A stretch of DNA of 64,000 nucleotides from Hellea sp039977295 (GCA_039977295.1 JBDWDN010000009.1:558001-622000), one strand, 5' to 3'; counted from the first letter of the stretch, positions 43,279 through 52,108 are shown. Notes: generated by a model from the letters alone, not told the origin. A program made the numbers and translations.

Positions 43279-43593
43279 ATGCCAACACTACATGTCACAA
43301 CAGCCGATGGCGAAAGCAAAACCGTTGAGGCTACCGCAGGCGCATCAATGATGGACGCGCTCAGCGCGGTCGGCCTCGTTGAAGGCACATGCGGCGGAGC
43401 GGCAAGCTGCGGAACCTGCCATGTTTACTTCGCAGATAAGGCCGCAGCAGGCCAGCAAACAGAAGATGAAGGCTATATGCTTGAAGGCCTGGAAGACTTT
43501 GTAGAAATTCGTGAAGGCTCTCGCCTCTCCTGCCAGATCAATGTGACAGAGGCGCATGAGGGCCTCAAAATTGAGATTGCGCCAGAAGCTTAA
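43279..43593 (+). CDS. [2Fe-2S] ferredoxin, adrenodoxin/putidaredoxin type
   Basis: 104 aa. Cluster ligands: CGGAASCGTCH (Cys-x5-Cys-x2-Cys, residues 37-45) and the fourth in RLSCQINVT near 82. The start at 43279, six bases after GAGGA, gives the usual MPTLHVTT beginning. It is the vertebrate-type ferredoxin that passes single electrons to P450s and some Rieske oxygenases. The TetR operator 2 upstream matches that of the P450 operon, so ferredoxin and P450 are probably coexpressed. No ferredoxin reductase gene is seen in the window. Confidence 0.9.
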   Translation: MPTLHVTTADGESKTVEATAGASMMDALSAVGLVEGTCGGAASCGTCHVYFADKAAAGQQTEDEGYMLEGLEDFVEIREGSRLSCQINVTEAHEGLKIEIAPEA

Positions 43594-43607
43594 TAAAGAG
43601 ACGCTTA

Positions 43608-44492
43608 GTGACCAGAAGCTTAGTGAAGAAAATTCTGACAGCGACGATTGAGGGCTTTGAGCTTACGGCAACGGAGTTTTGCGAAAGTGAGCACCCAAAT
43701 GGAGTAACTTTATTTTGCTTGCCGGGCGGCGGCGCTTCGGCAAAGTTCTTTGACCTTGCGCCTGATTTTAGCTTTGCGCGAAACATGATTGCTCTGGGCT
43801 ACCGCGTCATAACCATGGATCACCCCGGCACGGCGACGAACATTTTGCCGGAGGCTCAACCTTTCTTCACGCCGCGCCAAGCCGCTGATTATATCGCAGC
43901 AGCAATGGCGCAATGGGACATTAGCGGCACAGTCATTGGCATCGGCCATTCCATGGGCGGCATGACAATAACTTTACTGCAAGCGCGGCATGCACCTTTT
44001 AAGGCCATTGGTCTTTTTGGCTCCAGCGCAGGCGGTCTGGAATGGGGCCTGTCCGAAGATGAAAAAGCCTATATCGACAGGCCCGATGATTTTGCGCGTG
44101 ACCTCGAAAAACTGACCCTTGGAAAATTTGGGCGTCTGTTTACGGAAATTCCAAGCGGCCCCAGCGGAAAGTCGATTACATTTGGCGGAGAAACGCCAGA
44201 GCTCACGCAACACCTTCGCGATATTTCCTGCGAGCTTTATACGGCGGGCGGTATGATGAGCATGATGCGCGGTAGTTTTCGCGCCGAAGTCGAGGCCATT
44301 AATGTGCCGATGTTTTTTGCCTTTGGCGACCACGATATTGGCATCCCGCCCCAGGACGCTCCAAAAGATTACATCAACGCGCCAAGCACAGAATTAGTTG
44401 TGCTTGAAAATACAGGGCATAATCATTTCGCCTTTAGCTCCATTGAAACACTTTGCGAAAAACTAGATCACTGGGCATCTAATGTAGCTTGA
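43608..44492 (+). CDS. Alpha/beta-hydrolase fold protein
   Basis: 294 aa from a GTG start that has AAAGAG upstream; a second GTG at 43623 is possible. The core has FCLPGGGASAKFFDLA (oxyanion region), YRVITMDHPGT, the nucleophile elbow GIGHSMGG near residue 112, FGDHDIGIP with the acid and ENTGHNHFAF with the catalytic His. It would hydrolyse an ester, lactone or CoA thioester. An 11-bp direct repeat (CCAGAAGCTTA at 43582 and 43612) spans the junction with the ferredoxin gene, perhaps a small duplication. The 3' end overlaps the convergent gene by 25 bp. Confidence 0.82.
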   Translation: MTRSLVKKILTATIEGFELTATEFCESEHPNGVTLFCLPGGGASAKFFDLAPDFSFARNMIALGYRVITMDHPGTATNILPEAQPFFTPRQAADYIAAAMAQWDISGTVIGIGHSMGGMTITLLQARHAPFKAIGLFGSSAGGLEWGLSEDEKAYIDRPDDFARDLEKLTLGKFGRLFTEIPSGPSGKSITFGGETPELTQHLRDISCELYTAGGMMSMMRGSFRAEVEAINVPMFFAFGDHDIGIPPQDAPKDYINAPSTELVVLENTGHNHFAFSSIETLCEKLDHWASNVA

Positions 44493-45871
44493 GTTTCGCG
44501 TATGCGGTAATTCAGCCAATAAATTTCATAGCTATTTTTATCCCCGCCTTCAGCCTTCTCTAATAGGTTTTGTAACGCTGCCTTACGTGTCATCAACGCT
44601 AGGCCGTTATTCCTCTCTGCGTCCAAAACCACATTCATTAGGTGCAGAGCTTCAAGCGGCTTATCTTGCGCAAGATAGTCTTGCGCTTTTTGTGTCAAGC
44701 CTTCCGCCCCTGCCAATGCAACAATATCACCATAAACCGTTTCCTGAGGAACCGCATAAAGCTCCGTCGTTTCGTCAAAGTGAAACCATGTGGCGTAATA
44801 TTCCCAAATGGATTTAACCGCCCAAGAGATTTTGCCATGCTCTTGTGTCATGGAAAGTTCTGGTGGCAGTTGAATTTCAACCATCAACTCTTCAACCGTT
44901 TTGCCCGCATTCATCCCTTCAATCGTTTTATCATGAACATAACGCGTGGCGTCGCGCATTTTCACGAGGCCTGATTGAATGATTTCTTTATCCGTGATGG
45001 GGTCTTTGTGACTCGGCACAATCATCTCTGGGCCCAGCTCGATGATTGCCTCAAGTGATTTTACATATTCCACAGGCTTACGGATTTTCTCGCCGCGCAT
45101 TGTGAAAACATTTGGAAATTGCGGAAATAAGGGGCCAAAAAAATCACCGCTAAAGAGTATCTTTTTTTGCGGTAGCCAAAGCACAATATTATCGGCCCCT
45201 TCCGCGCCCGGAAGTGCATGAATTTCAAAGTCCACGCCGCCTTGAGAGAACTTATAAGGCTGCCCATTTTGCACAGTCAAGGTAGGCTCAATCCCGCCAT
45301 AAGCGATAAGGCCTATCTTCGGCGGCTTCTCTGGCATGAACGGAAACAGTGTGCGGTTCCGTCCCCAGAAATAATCCTGTAATTCGGTGAGGTAACGCTG
45401 CTCCTCAGAAAACTCGGCATGCGCCACAATCTCTGTGCCCTCTTCCTTCCAAAATTTCGTTCCGCCCGAATGATCGGCATGGGAATGGGAGACAATAATA
45501 TGGGACAATTGATTATCTGGAATAACCGCTTTCAGGGCTTTTATTTGTTTGGGCACTTGGGTCGACAGCCCTGTATCAAATAAGACATTCCCTTCGGACG
45601 TTGAAATAATATGCGCATTAGCAACGCCTGTCGCTTGCCAAATACCGCTTGATATTTCACGGGCCACAATCGGGATATTGATAAATTCTGCCGCAACAGA
45701 TCCTTTAGCCGAAGGGTTGGACGACATGCGCTTTACCGCAATGTCTCCGATTTTATCTAAAGCCGCAATCTCAGCAGACTTCTTAAAGTTAGGCGAAAAC
45801 TTAAATAGTAAGCCAAAGCCAATCAGCATCAGTAAAATTAGGGCCGCAAGATATTTGAAGATTTTACTCAT
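44468..45871 (-). CDS. Metallo-beta-lactamase-fold protein, alkylsulfatase-like
   Basis: 467 aa. One N-terminal membrane anchor (residues 8-25). The zinc motif HSHADHSGG lies near residues 130-138, with later ligands in GAEGADN, FSGDFFGP and VPSHKDP. After the lactamase fold comes the segment YVHDKTIEGMNAGKTVEELM to WFHFDETTELY near 325-390, the dimerisation region of SdsA1-type alkylsulfatases. The final SCP2-like domain of those enzymes is reduced or absent. Likely role: cleavage of primary or secondary sulfate esters in the periplasm. Its start overlaps the sulfatase stop by eight bases, so the two sulfatases are coupled. Confidence 0.8.
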   Translation of the reverse strand: MSKIFKYLAALILLMLIGFGLLFKFSPNFKKSAEIAALDKIGDIAVKRMSSNPSAKGSVAAEFINIPIVAREISSGIWQATGVANAHIISTSEGNVLFDTGLSTQVPKQIKALKAVIPDNQLSHIIVSHSHADHSGGTKFWKEEGTEIVAHAEFSEEQRYLTELQDYFWGRNRTLFPFMPEKPPKIGLIAYGGIEPTLTVQNGQPYKFSQGGVDFEIHALPGAEGADNIVLWLPQKKILFSGDFFGPLFPQFPNVFTMRGEKIRKPVEYVKSLEAIIELGPEMIVPSHKDPITDKEIIQSGLVKMRDATRYVHDKTIEGMNAGKTVEELMVEIQLPPELSMTQEHGKISWAVKSIWEYYATWFHFDETTELYAVPQETVYGDIVALAGAEGLTQKAQDYLAQDKPLEALHLMNVVLDAERNNGLALMTRKAALQNLLEKAEGGDKNSYEIYWLNYRIRETQATLDAQ

Positions 45872-47432
45872 AGCTTAATCGTCCTTTATCCCCGTGGCGT
45901 TTTTGCAAAATTTTCCCGCGCAGTCCCGACGTATAACTATCAAGGTAATCATCTTCTAAGTCCTCTGCGGGAATGACAGAGACAGCATAATCTTTAGGCG
46001 CGCGCCACCCAGGATGCGGCGCCAGCGAAACACGCACGCCATTTATCGGATGTTGCGCTTGCCACTTTCTAATTTTTTTAGCCATACGGTTTACGATTTC
46101 AGGGTTAGCCTCTGCCAAATTGTTTTTCTCGCTGGGATCATTTGGCAAATCGAATAGGAAACTCTCAATTCCAACCTCGCTCCATTCATGGTCAATGATT
46201 TGAACTAACTTCCATTTATCCTCCATCACAGAGACATGGAATTTATTATAAATCGGTGAATTAGATGCAAAATAAAGATCGCCATTACGCGGGTCTTCAC
46301 CAGTGTTGGTCAAGGCGTCCCAACGGTCTTGACCGTCTAGTTTTTTGGTATTGCCCGTGGGCACGCCCGCCGCATCTGCTAAGCTTGGAAATACATCTAA
46401 GACAGAGACAACGTCCTCGGTGCGTGTTCCTGCCGCGACCTGCCCTGGCCAACGCAATAGCGCATTGACGCGAATGCCGCCTTCAAATGTTTCGAGCTTA
46501 CCCCCACGATAGGGGCTGTTATCTGCGCCGAAGGCTTTTAACCCGCCATTATCAGAGAAGAAAAACACCAGCGTATTATCGGTCAAACCTTGCGCGTCTA
46601 GACTCTGTAAAATCTTGCCGACATTTTGATCAAGGCTGTCAACCATGGCCGCGTAAGTGCGTTTGGGAAATGGCCTATTGCCGCGTTTTTTATATTTGTC
46701 TTCTAAGGCTTCGGGGGCTTGCATAGGCGAGTGCGGGGCTAGGAATGGCACATATAGAAAGAACGGCTTTTCAGGGTCACGCAAATCTTCCAAATAACGC
46801 ACAGCCTCGTCCCCGTGGACATCCGTCATATATTGCCCTTCGCGGCGCACAGACATTCCGTTTTCTTGCAAATCATATCCGCCCGCGACAGTGTAATCAT
46901 AATAATTCACCTGCGTATTTAAGTGACCAAAGAAATGATCAAAGCCCCGCGAATTTGGCACGAGCGGCTCTATCGTATGACCCAAATGCCATTTCCCGAC
47001 CATCGCCGTTTGATAGCCCGCCGCCTGAAAACTTTGCGGCATGAAATGCTCATCAGGCGAAACGCCGCCATTTTGCCAAGGCTGAAAGCCAGCATAGATA
47101 GAGCCAAGCTTCATGGGGTCACGCGCTGTCATCAGGGCGCTGCGCGTCGGTGTGCAAATTGGCATGGAATAAAACCGGTTCAGCGTAAGACCTTCACGCG
47201 CGAGCCTATCAATATGCGGTGTTTCTATATCGCTACCGCGAAAGCCAAGGTCCGCAAAGCCAAGGTCATCGGCTAGAAGAATGACAATATTGGGTTGCCC
47301 TTGAGACGTCGCCGAAGCTTTCACTTTTAGGGGCGCGACCTCTTTTGCCGCTTCAACGTTTTTTATGTCGCTTGCTTCTTGGCATCCCAATAATATTACG
47401 CAGGCTGAAACAGTCGATAATAATAGTCGCAT
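45864..47432 (-). CDS. Type I sulfatase, lipoprotein
   Basis: About 522 aa from the ATG at 47432, which gives a lipoprotein signal (lipobox VILLGC). NIVILLADDLGFADLG binds the metal, CTPTRSALMTA carries the Cys-x-Pro-x-Arg signature converted to formylglycine by a maturase, GKWHLGH and FFFSDNGG complete the site. The enzyme hydrolyses aryl or steroid sulfate esters. No maturase gene is seen in the window. The C-terminus (PHPGWRAPKDYAVSVIPAE) matches the second sulfatase at 63289. It is the middle gene of phosphatase, sulfatase, alkylsulfatase-like, 10 bp behind the phosphatase. Confidence 0.9.
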   Translation of the reverse strand: MRLLLSTVSACVILLGCQEASDIKNVEAAKEVAPLKVKASATSQGQPNIVILLADDLGFADLGFRGSDIETPHIDRLAREGLTLNRFYSMPICTPTRSALMTARDPMKLGSIYAGFQPWQNGGVSPDEHFMPQSFQAAGYQTAMVGKWHLGHTIEPLVPNSRGFDHFFGHLNTQVNYYDYTVAGGYDLQENGMSVRREGQYMTDVHGDEAVRYLEDLRDPEKPFFLYVPFLAPHSPMQAPEALEDKYKKRGNRPFPKRTYAAMVDSLDQNVGKILQSLDAQGLTDNTLVFFFSDNGGLKAFGADNSPYRGGKLETFEGGIRVNALLRWPGQVAAGTRTEDVVSVLDVFPSLADAAGVPTGNTKKLDGQDRWDALTNTGEDPRNGDLYFASNSPIYNKFHVSVMEDKWKLVQIIDHEWSEVGIESFLFDLPNDPSEKNNLAEANPEIVNRMAKKIRKWQAQHPINGVRVSLAPHPGWRAPKDYAVSVIPAEDLEDDYLDSYTSGLRGKILQKRHGDKGRLSYE

Positions 47433-47442
47433 GGGCTGGCCT

Positions 47443-48327
47443 TTATTGTTCCAAAAACTTGTCTTGCAGCTTGGCGCGCATATCATCATCAATGCCAAGG
47501 CCGTCGCGAATAAAGCCGTCTATAGATCCGAAATCAGCTTCCATTTGCGCAAATGTTGCCTCCATAGTTTCGCGCGACACGCCCATAATCTTGCGGATTA
47601 TTTCAAGACTGTCTCGTTTCCCGACACGCTTTTCGATTGAGATAATCGTTGCGTCATTATAGCCTTTAAGGACTTGATTGCTGAATAGAAAATCTTCCAT
47701 CACCGTGTCTTTATCAACGCCCAGAGTCAGCATGATAATCGCCGCGCCATACCCCGTGCGGTCTTTCCCTGATGTGCAGTGAAATAATTGCGGCGTGTTA
47801 TTATCATCCGCCAGAGATTTTACCCACTCGCCCCAACTTTTGCGGTGCGCGGGATTAGTGATAAAACGGCGGTGATCTAAAAGGTTCATTACCTCCGCCT
47901 CATCTACGCGGCCCATAATAATTTTGCGGCTCAATTTGCGAATATCGACAGGCTTATCATTGATAGGAAGAACCACATAATCCACATCTTGCGGAAGGTG
48001 ATCAGGCTCTTGCTTTCGCTCTGAATCGCTGCGTAAATCGGTTATCACTTTCAAACTTAATTCAGCTACATCAACCACCCCCGCATCCTCAAGATGAGAA
48101 AGCTTGTCCGATCGGTAAAGCATGCCAGATTTTATCGCGCGGCCATCGATGGTTTTATAACCCCCTAAATCTCGGAAATTCCGCGTTCCATGAATGGGTA
48201 AAAGCCTTGCATCTTCAATGCGCGGAGCCTCGGCCAGCTCTGACCCTGTATCGCCCGAACGGCTTCCACAGGCCGCGAGTCCCGCAAAGGCAAGAACCAA
48301 AATTGTATTTATCAATATTGTTTTCAT
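47443..48327 (-). CDS. Tyrosine-phosphatase-like lipoprotein
   Basis: 294 aa. Lipobox FAGLAAC (Cys at 20), so it is probably a periplasmic lipoprotein. The sequence GTRNFRDLGGYKTIDGRAIKSGMLYRSDKL is the typical beginning of the Y_phosphatase3/LipA-type family, and the P-loop HCTSGKDRTG (HCx5R) lies near residue 189. It should be a phosphatase on tyrosine, sugar or inositol phosphates. It is first in an operon with two sulfatases. Its ATG lies 18 nt past the U-run of a strong terminator-like hairpin after the TonB receptor gene, so transcription through that hairpin is needed or the promoter lies within it. Confidence 0.85.
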   Translation of the reverse strand: MKTILINTILVLAFAGLAACGSRSGDTGSELAEAPRIEDARLLPIHGTRNFRDLGGYKTIDGRAIKSGMLYRSDKLSHLEDAGVVDVAELSLKVITDLRSDSERKQEPDHLPQDVDYVVLPINDKPVDIRKLSRKIIMGRVDEAEVMNLLDHRRFITNPAHRKSWGEWVKSLADDNNTPQLFHCTSGKDRTGYGAAIIMLTLGVDKDTVMEDFLFSNQVLKGYNDATIISIEKRVGKRDSLEIIRKIMGVSRETMEATFAQMEADFGSIDGFIRDGLGIDDDMRAKLQDKFLEQ

Positions 48328-48341
48328 AGCCTCTAAACCCT

Positions 48342-48394
48342 CATAAAAAAACAGGCCGCCCCTGCATTTGCATTGCGCAAATGCTAGGACGACC
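48342..48394 (-). terminator. Rho-independent terminator after the TonB receptor gene
   Basis: On the minus strand two 18-nt arms (48377-48394 and 48354-48371) pair with one internal mismatch and a few G-U pairs around a 5-nt loop and are followed by a run of seven U (48345-48351). It begins 33 bp after the receptor stop codon and ends 18 bp before the phosphatase start. Confidence 0.8.
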
Positions 48395-48426
48395 CGGCTT
48401 GCCCCGTTCCTCCCCCGAGAACCAGA

Positions 48427-51084
48427 TTAGAATTTAATGCCTAGCGACGCGCCGTAACTCCGCGGCTGACCAAAGACCTGTGTACGATAGGCGAATGTCT
48501 CAAATGGGAGACTATCAACAAGATATTCTTCGTCGAATAGATTTGTTCCCCAAAGCGCAATCGTTGCTGTATTTCCGCTCGCCATATCAAAGTCGTAACC
48601 GATGCGGCCATTTACGAGGTTTACACTCGGCAACCGCAGATCATTAGCGGGAACTGCTAATACACTATCTTTATGACTAAAACTCACATTCCCGAAGAAA
48701 CCATTATCGCCATCATAATTCAACGACAGTAAATATGAATTCTTTGGCGTCCCTTGCAGTTCAGATCGCGACGATGGATCTATCTGCATTGTTAAGGGGT
48801 TAGTAATATCGCCAGCATCACCGTCAATATAGGAATAGCTTGCTGCCATCGTGAATTCATCTGTAAGCGCAAATTGAGCATCAGCTTCAACGCCGTAAAT
48901 TTCATCATCGACATTCACGATAACGCGCTCTGTAGCAATTAGCGGGTTTGTCCCTAATGTGTTTTGTTTGTCCTTAAAGTCATAATAGAAACCCGCAACA
49001 TTCAAACGAACACGGTCACCAAAGTCACCCTTAAAGCCGACTTCATAAGCCGTATTGCTTTCAGATCCAAAATTAAAGTCTGCGCCAGAGGTTTGCCCAG
49101 CTAAAGGAAGAGCTGTCGCGGTCTCGTTGAAACCGCCAGAGCGGAAGCTTTCTTTGTAACTGGCATAGAGCATTACATCATCCGTTGCATCCCACTGAAG
49201 TGTCAATGAAGGATCAAGCACATCTTCACCATAAGTCGAAATATTCTGCGGAATGACATTACCCGTAAGGTCGATATTATCATTGAAGAAAACAGACGTC
49301 GATTGCCCAACGGCGTCTTTGCTTTCATCTGAATAGCGCAGGCCAGCCGTAATACGGAAATCATCAGATAGATGATAAGTTGCTTGCCCATAAATGGCGA
49401 AGGCTCGTGTATCAATGCGCAAGCTATTTGCCGTGCTTGAACGCGCTGCCCCTAAGGCAACCGATAGAGTCGGAATACAGAAATTATTAGCTGGCATAGG
49501 AGTCATGCCCGTTTGCTGACAGGTTGTCCCATCGCCAATGAGTTGATTGATCAAAGGAAAAGCTGAGAAAGGATTTGCCGTATTGCCAAAACCTCCATTC
49601 AAAGCCCCCAGTAATATCCCTGCGGCAGGAATGGGGCCATCTGCGCCAGCTGGAAATGGCACAGGGCCTCTGGGGTCCTGACCAGACGCGGCGTCTAACC
49701 CTCCGATAAATGCGCGGATATTGGGCGCAGTCACACGTGGGTCAAACTGACCTAGAACAAAGAGATAATCATTCGCATTTTGTAAATTCTGGCCACCGCT
49801 TTTGCCTGTGCCTTCATCATAGTAGAAGGCACCTGTTGTGTATTCGAGTTTACCATTTGCAAGTTCGCCGTTAAATGTCGCTTCCAAGCTCAGTTGATTG
49901 TGGCCTTCCAAGTTACGTGAACCGCCCGGCTGAGACAAAAACAATCCGCGATCTGGTAAGGAACCATCAACCTGCGTTGAAAAATCAGGGCGTAATGACT
50001 GACCAGCTACGCCAAACGCAAATGGCAATGCGCCCAAGGCTTGGTTAAATCCACCCGTAATAGCATTTACAACATTCGGATCAGCTGTTGGAATAAGAGC
50101 CGTGTAACGAGAACTATCAGCTTCGCGATATCCGACAGTAAATTTGGCGTCATGATTATCGTTAATATCCCAACGCAACGCTGCTGAAACACCTTTTGTT
50201 TCGAGGTCACCTTTTTCTGGCGCAAAGCTTGTCGTCGTTGCCTCTTGGCGGCCACCATCAAATGTTGTGATTGCTGGACCAAAGAGAGGGTTATTTTCAC
50301 CGAACCCTGTGACAGATTGATAGAATAGAGGTTCTTTCTCTGTCTTATTATAATCTGCCGCAAGCTCGAGATTCACGTTACTGCCGATATCAAAACCTAC
50401 AGCGCCTCGAAGACCGTATTTTGTTTCGCCGCCAAAGTCGCTGCCAGGGCCAGAGTTTTCAACCCAACCATCCCGGTCCATATAAGACCCAGATAGACGG
50501 AATGCTGCGGTTTCAGCCATTGGCACATTTACGGCACCAGATATTTTCTTATGGTTATAACTACCATATTCGACCTTTGCGTTACCAGAAAACTCACTTG
50601 GGTCAGGCGTCGCGGATACAAGATTGATTGCGCCAGCGACTGTGTTACGGCCGTAAAGTGTGCCCTGAGGACCTTTCAAAACTTCGACCCGCGCAAGATC
50701 AGGCATGTCAAAGGCCAAGCCTTGTGTCTTACCTAAGTAGATACCGTCCTGATAAATGGCGACACGGCTATCTTGGCCAATTTGAGGATCGAATGTCCCG
50801 ATACCACGGATACTAACGCGAACACCGTTATTGTCTGCAGGGTTTGGCGTTACGTAAACACCCGGTGTAAACTTACCAATATCTTCAATACCTTCGATAC
50901 GGTTACTCTCCAGGGCTTTGATATCGAATGCCGTGATAGCAATCGGAACATCCTGAAGATTTTCTTCTTTCTTCTGCGCAGTCACGACTATCTCATCAAG
51001 CTGGGCGAAGGCCGGCGCGCTTATGGCCAGAAGTGAGGTTGAAACGGCTAGAGCTGTGAGCCCTTTGAAGGTTTTGGATGACAT
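48427..51084 (-). CDS. TonB-dependent outer-membrane receptor
   Basis: About 885 aa from the ATG at 51084, which has GGGGAGA eight bases upstream; an in-frame ATG at 51165 is rejected. Signal peptide residues 1-27 (ISAPAFA), TonB box region LDEIVVTAQKKEENLQDVPIAI, plug domain with RVEVLKGPQGTLYGRNTVAGAINLVS, and a long beta-barrel ending in a C-terminal Phe (SYGASLGIKF). This type (EIVVTAQKR, GRNTVAGAIN) imports hydrophobic or complex organics as well as siderophores. In this island it is the obvious uptake route for the sterol-like substrate. One strong Lrp-type operator lies 149 bp upstream. Confidence 0.92.
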   Translation of the reverse strand: MSSKTFKGLTALAVSTSLLAISAPAFAQLDEIVVTAQKKEENLQDVPIAITAFDIKALESNRIEGIEDIGKFTPGVYVTPNPADNNGVRVSIRGIGTFDPQIGQDSRVAIYQDGIYLGKTQGLAFDMPDLARVEVLKGPQGTLYGRNTVAGAINLVSATPDPSEFSGNAKVEYGSYNHKKISGAVNVPMAETAAFRLSGSYMDRDGWVENSGPGSDFGGETKYGLRGAVGFDIGSNVNLELAADYNKTEKEPLFYQSVTGFGENNPLFGPAITTFDGGRQEATTTSFAPEKGDLETKGVSAALRWDINDNHDAKFTVGYREADSSRYTALIPTADPNVVNAITGGFNQALGALPFAFGVAGQSLRPDFSTQVDGSLPDRGLFLSQPGGSRNLEGHNQLSLEATFNGELANGKLEYTTGAFYYDEGTGKSGGQNLQNANDYLFVLGQFDPRVTAPNIRAFIGGLDAASGQDPRGPVPFPAGADGPIPAAGILLGALNGGFGNTANPFSAFPLINQLIGDGTTCQQTGMTPMPANNFCIPTLSVALGAARSSTANSLRIDTRAFAIYGQATYHLSDDFRITAGLRYSDESKDAVGQSTSVFFNDNIDLTGNVIPQNISTYGEDVLDPSLTLQWDATDDVMLYASYKESFRSGGFNETATALPLAGQTSGADFNFGSESNTAYEVGFKGDFGDRVRLNVAGFYYDFKDKQNTLGTNPLIATERVIVNVDDEIYGVEADAQFALTDEFTMAASYSYIDGDAGDITNPLTMQIDPSSRSELQGTPKNSYLLSLNYDGDNGFFGNVSFSHKDSVLAVPANDLRLPSVNLVNGRIGYDFDMASGNTATIALWGTNLFDEEYLVDSLPFETFAYRTQVFGQPRSYGASLGIKF

Positions 51085-51232
51085 AATGTTTTCTCCCCTA
51101 TGAGTGTCAGGCGGCATTTTCGCCTTATTACCCAATTCCCTAAGCCAAAAATAAAATGGGTGCAATGCAGGAGTCGCAAGAAATTTCGTGAATAATGCGC
51201 GATTAAGCGTATATTTGGCCTAAAAATGTCAT

Positions 51233-51266
51233 TTTGCGTAGCATTGTTGCATTTTTGTTACGCATT
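51233..51266. promoter_or_regulatory. Lrp-type operator F1
   Basis: TTTGCGTA-N18-TACGCATT, both arms matching the consensus, upstream of the TonB receptor and just downstream of the SDR at 51299. Two further TGCG-like half-sites (51194-51201 and 51204-51211) lie closer to the receptor start but not at the 62/63-bp phase. Confidence 0.8.
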
Positions 51267-51298
51267 CTTACCAATCCAGCTTTGACTCAGCCACCCCC

Positions 51299-52063
51299 TC
51301 AAAGACCGTAACCACCCGCCACCGCTATTTGTTGCCCTGTGATATAAGCGGCTTTACTGGACGCTAAAAACACAACAGCGTGACCAATCTCCTCAGGTTG
51401 ACCCCAGCGTTTTAGCGCGAGGTTCTTTTGTACATCCTGCGTCCAAGCATCATCAAAGACCCCTTGCTTGGAAAGCTCAAGGAACATCCCAGCTTCAATC
51501 ACGCCAATCAAAACTGAGTTCGCGCGGATACTGTTTTTGCCTTCCTCGCGCGCTATTGCTTTTATCAGGCTCTCATTCGCGGCCTTAGGCGCAACGGAAA
51601 GCACATCTTTATCAGGCCAGCTTAGATCGCCCGCAGACCCAAGGTGAATGATAGAGCCGCCATCATCACGCATATGGGCGATGGCCGCTTGGGCAGCATC
51701 AAAGAAACCGTGGACTTCGACGTTTACGGCGTTGTGCCATTGCTCGCGAGAAGTCTCCGCGACATGGACTTGCTCCACCAAGGGACCTGCGCCCCAGACT
51801 AATGTGTGCAGGCGGCCATGCTGTTTTGCTGCCGCGTCAATCGCTGTCTGCGCTGCCCCCTCAATAAGAACATCACAGTGATGGAGACTGGCCTTGCGGC
51901 CAAGCGCCGAGATCTGCCCTGCAAGCTGTTTGGCGACGTCTTCTTTGGAGCGCCAGACAATAGCGATGTCACTCCCCGCTTTGGCTAATTCTAAGCACAC
52001 CACACGGCCAATCCCGCCTGTAGCTCCGAAAACAATGGCCGCGCCTTTGGGAAAATCACTCAT
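51299..52063 (-). CDS. SDR-fold protein lacking the catalytic tyrosine
   Basis: 254 aa. FGATGGIGRVV near residues 13-23 and HLGSAG with the active-site Ser are present, and the C-terminus AAYITGQQIAVAGGYGL is a normal SDR end. At the YxxxK position the sequence is SVAPKAANE, so Tyr is Ser and only the Lys remains. Activity as a standard dehydrogenase is therefore doubtful; it could be a non-catalytic binding protein or use another acid. It is divergent from the 3-alpha-HSD-like gene across a region with two Lrp-type operators. The next gene on its strand, the TonB receptor, has its own operator. Confidence 0.8.
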   Translation of the reverse strand: MSDFPKGAAIVFGATGGIGRVVCLELAKAGSDIAIVWRSKEDVAKQLAGQISALGRKASLHHCDVLIEGAAQTAIDAAAKQHGRLHTLVWGAGPLVEQVHVAETSREQWHNAVNVEVHGFFDAAQAAIAHMRDDGGSIIHLGSAGDLSWPDKDVLSVAPKAANESLIKAIAREEGKNSIRANSVLIGVIEAGMFLELSKQGVFDDAWTQDVQKNLALKRWGQPEEIGHAVVFLASSKAAYITGQQIAVAGGYGL

Positions 52064-52074
52064 TATATACCTCG

Positions 52075-52108
52075 AATGCGTTATTTTTTGGCACTATGGC
52101 TACGAATT
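52075..52108. promoter_or_regulatory. Lrp-type operator G1
   Basis: AATGCGTT-N18-TACGAATT, each arm one base off the consensus, 11 bp upstream of the Tyr-less SDR start. Confidence 0.75.
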
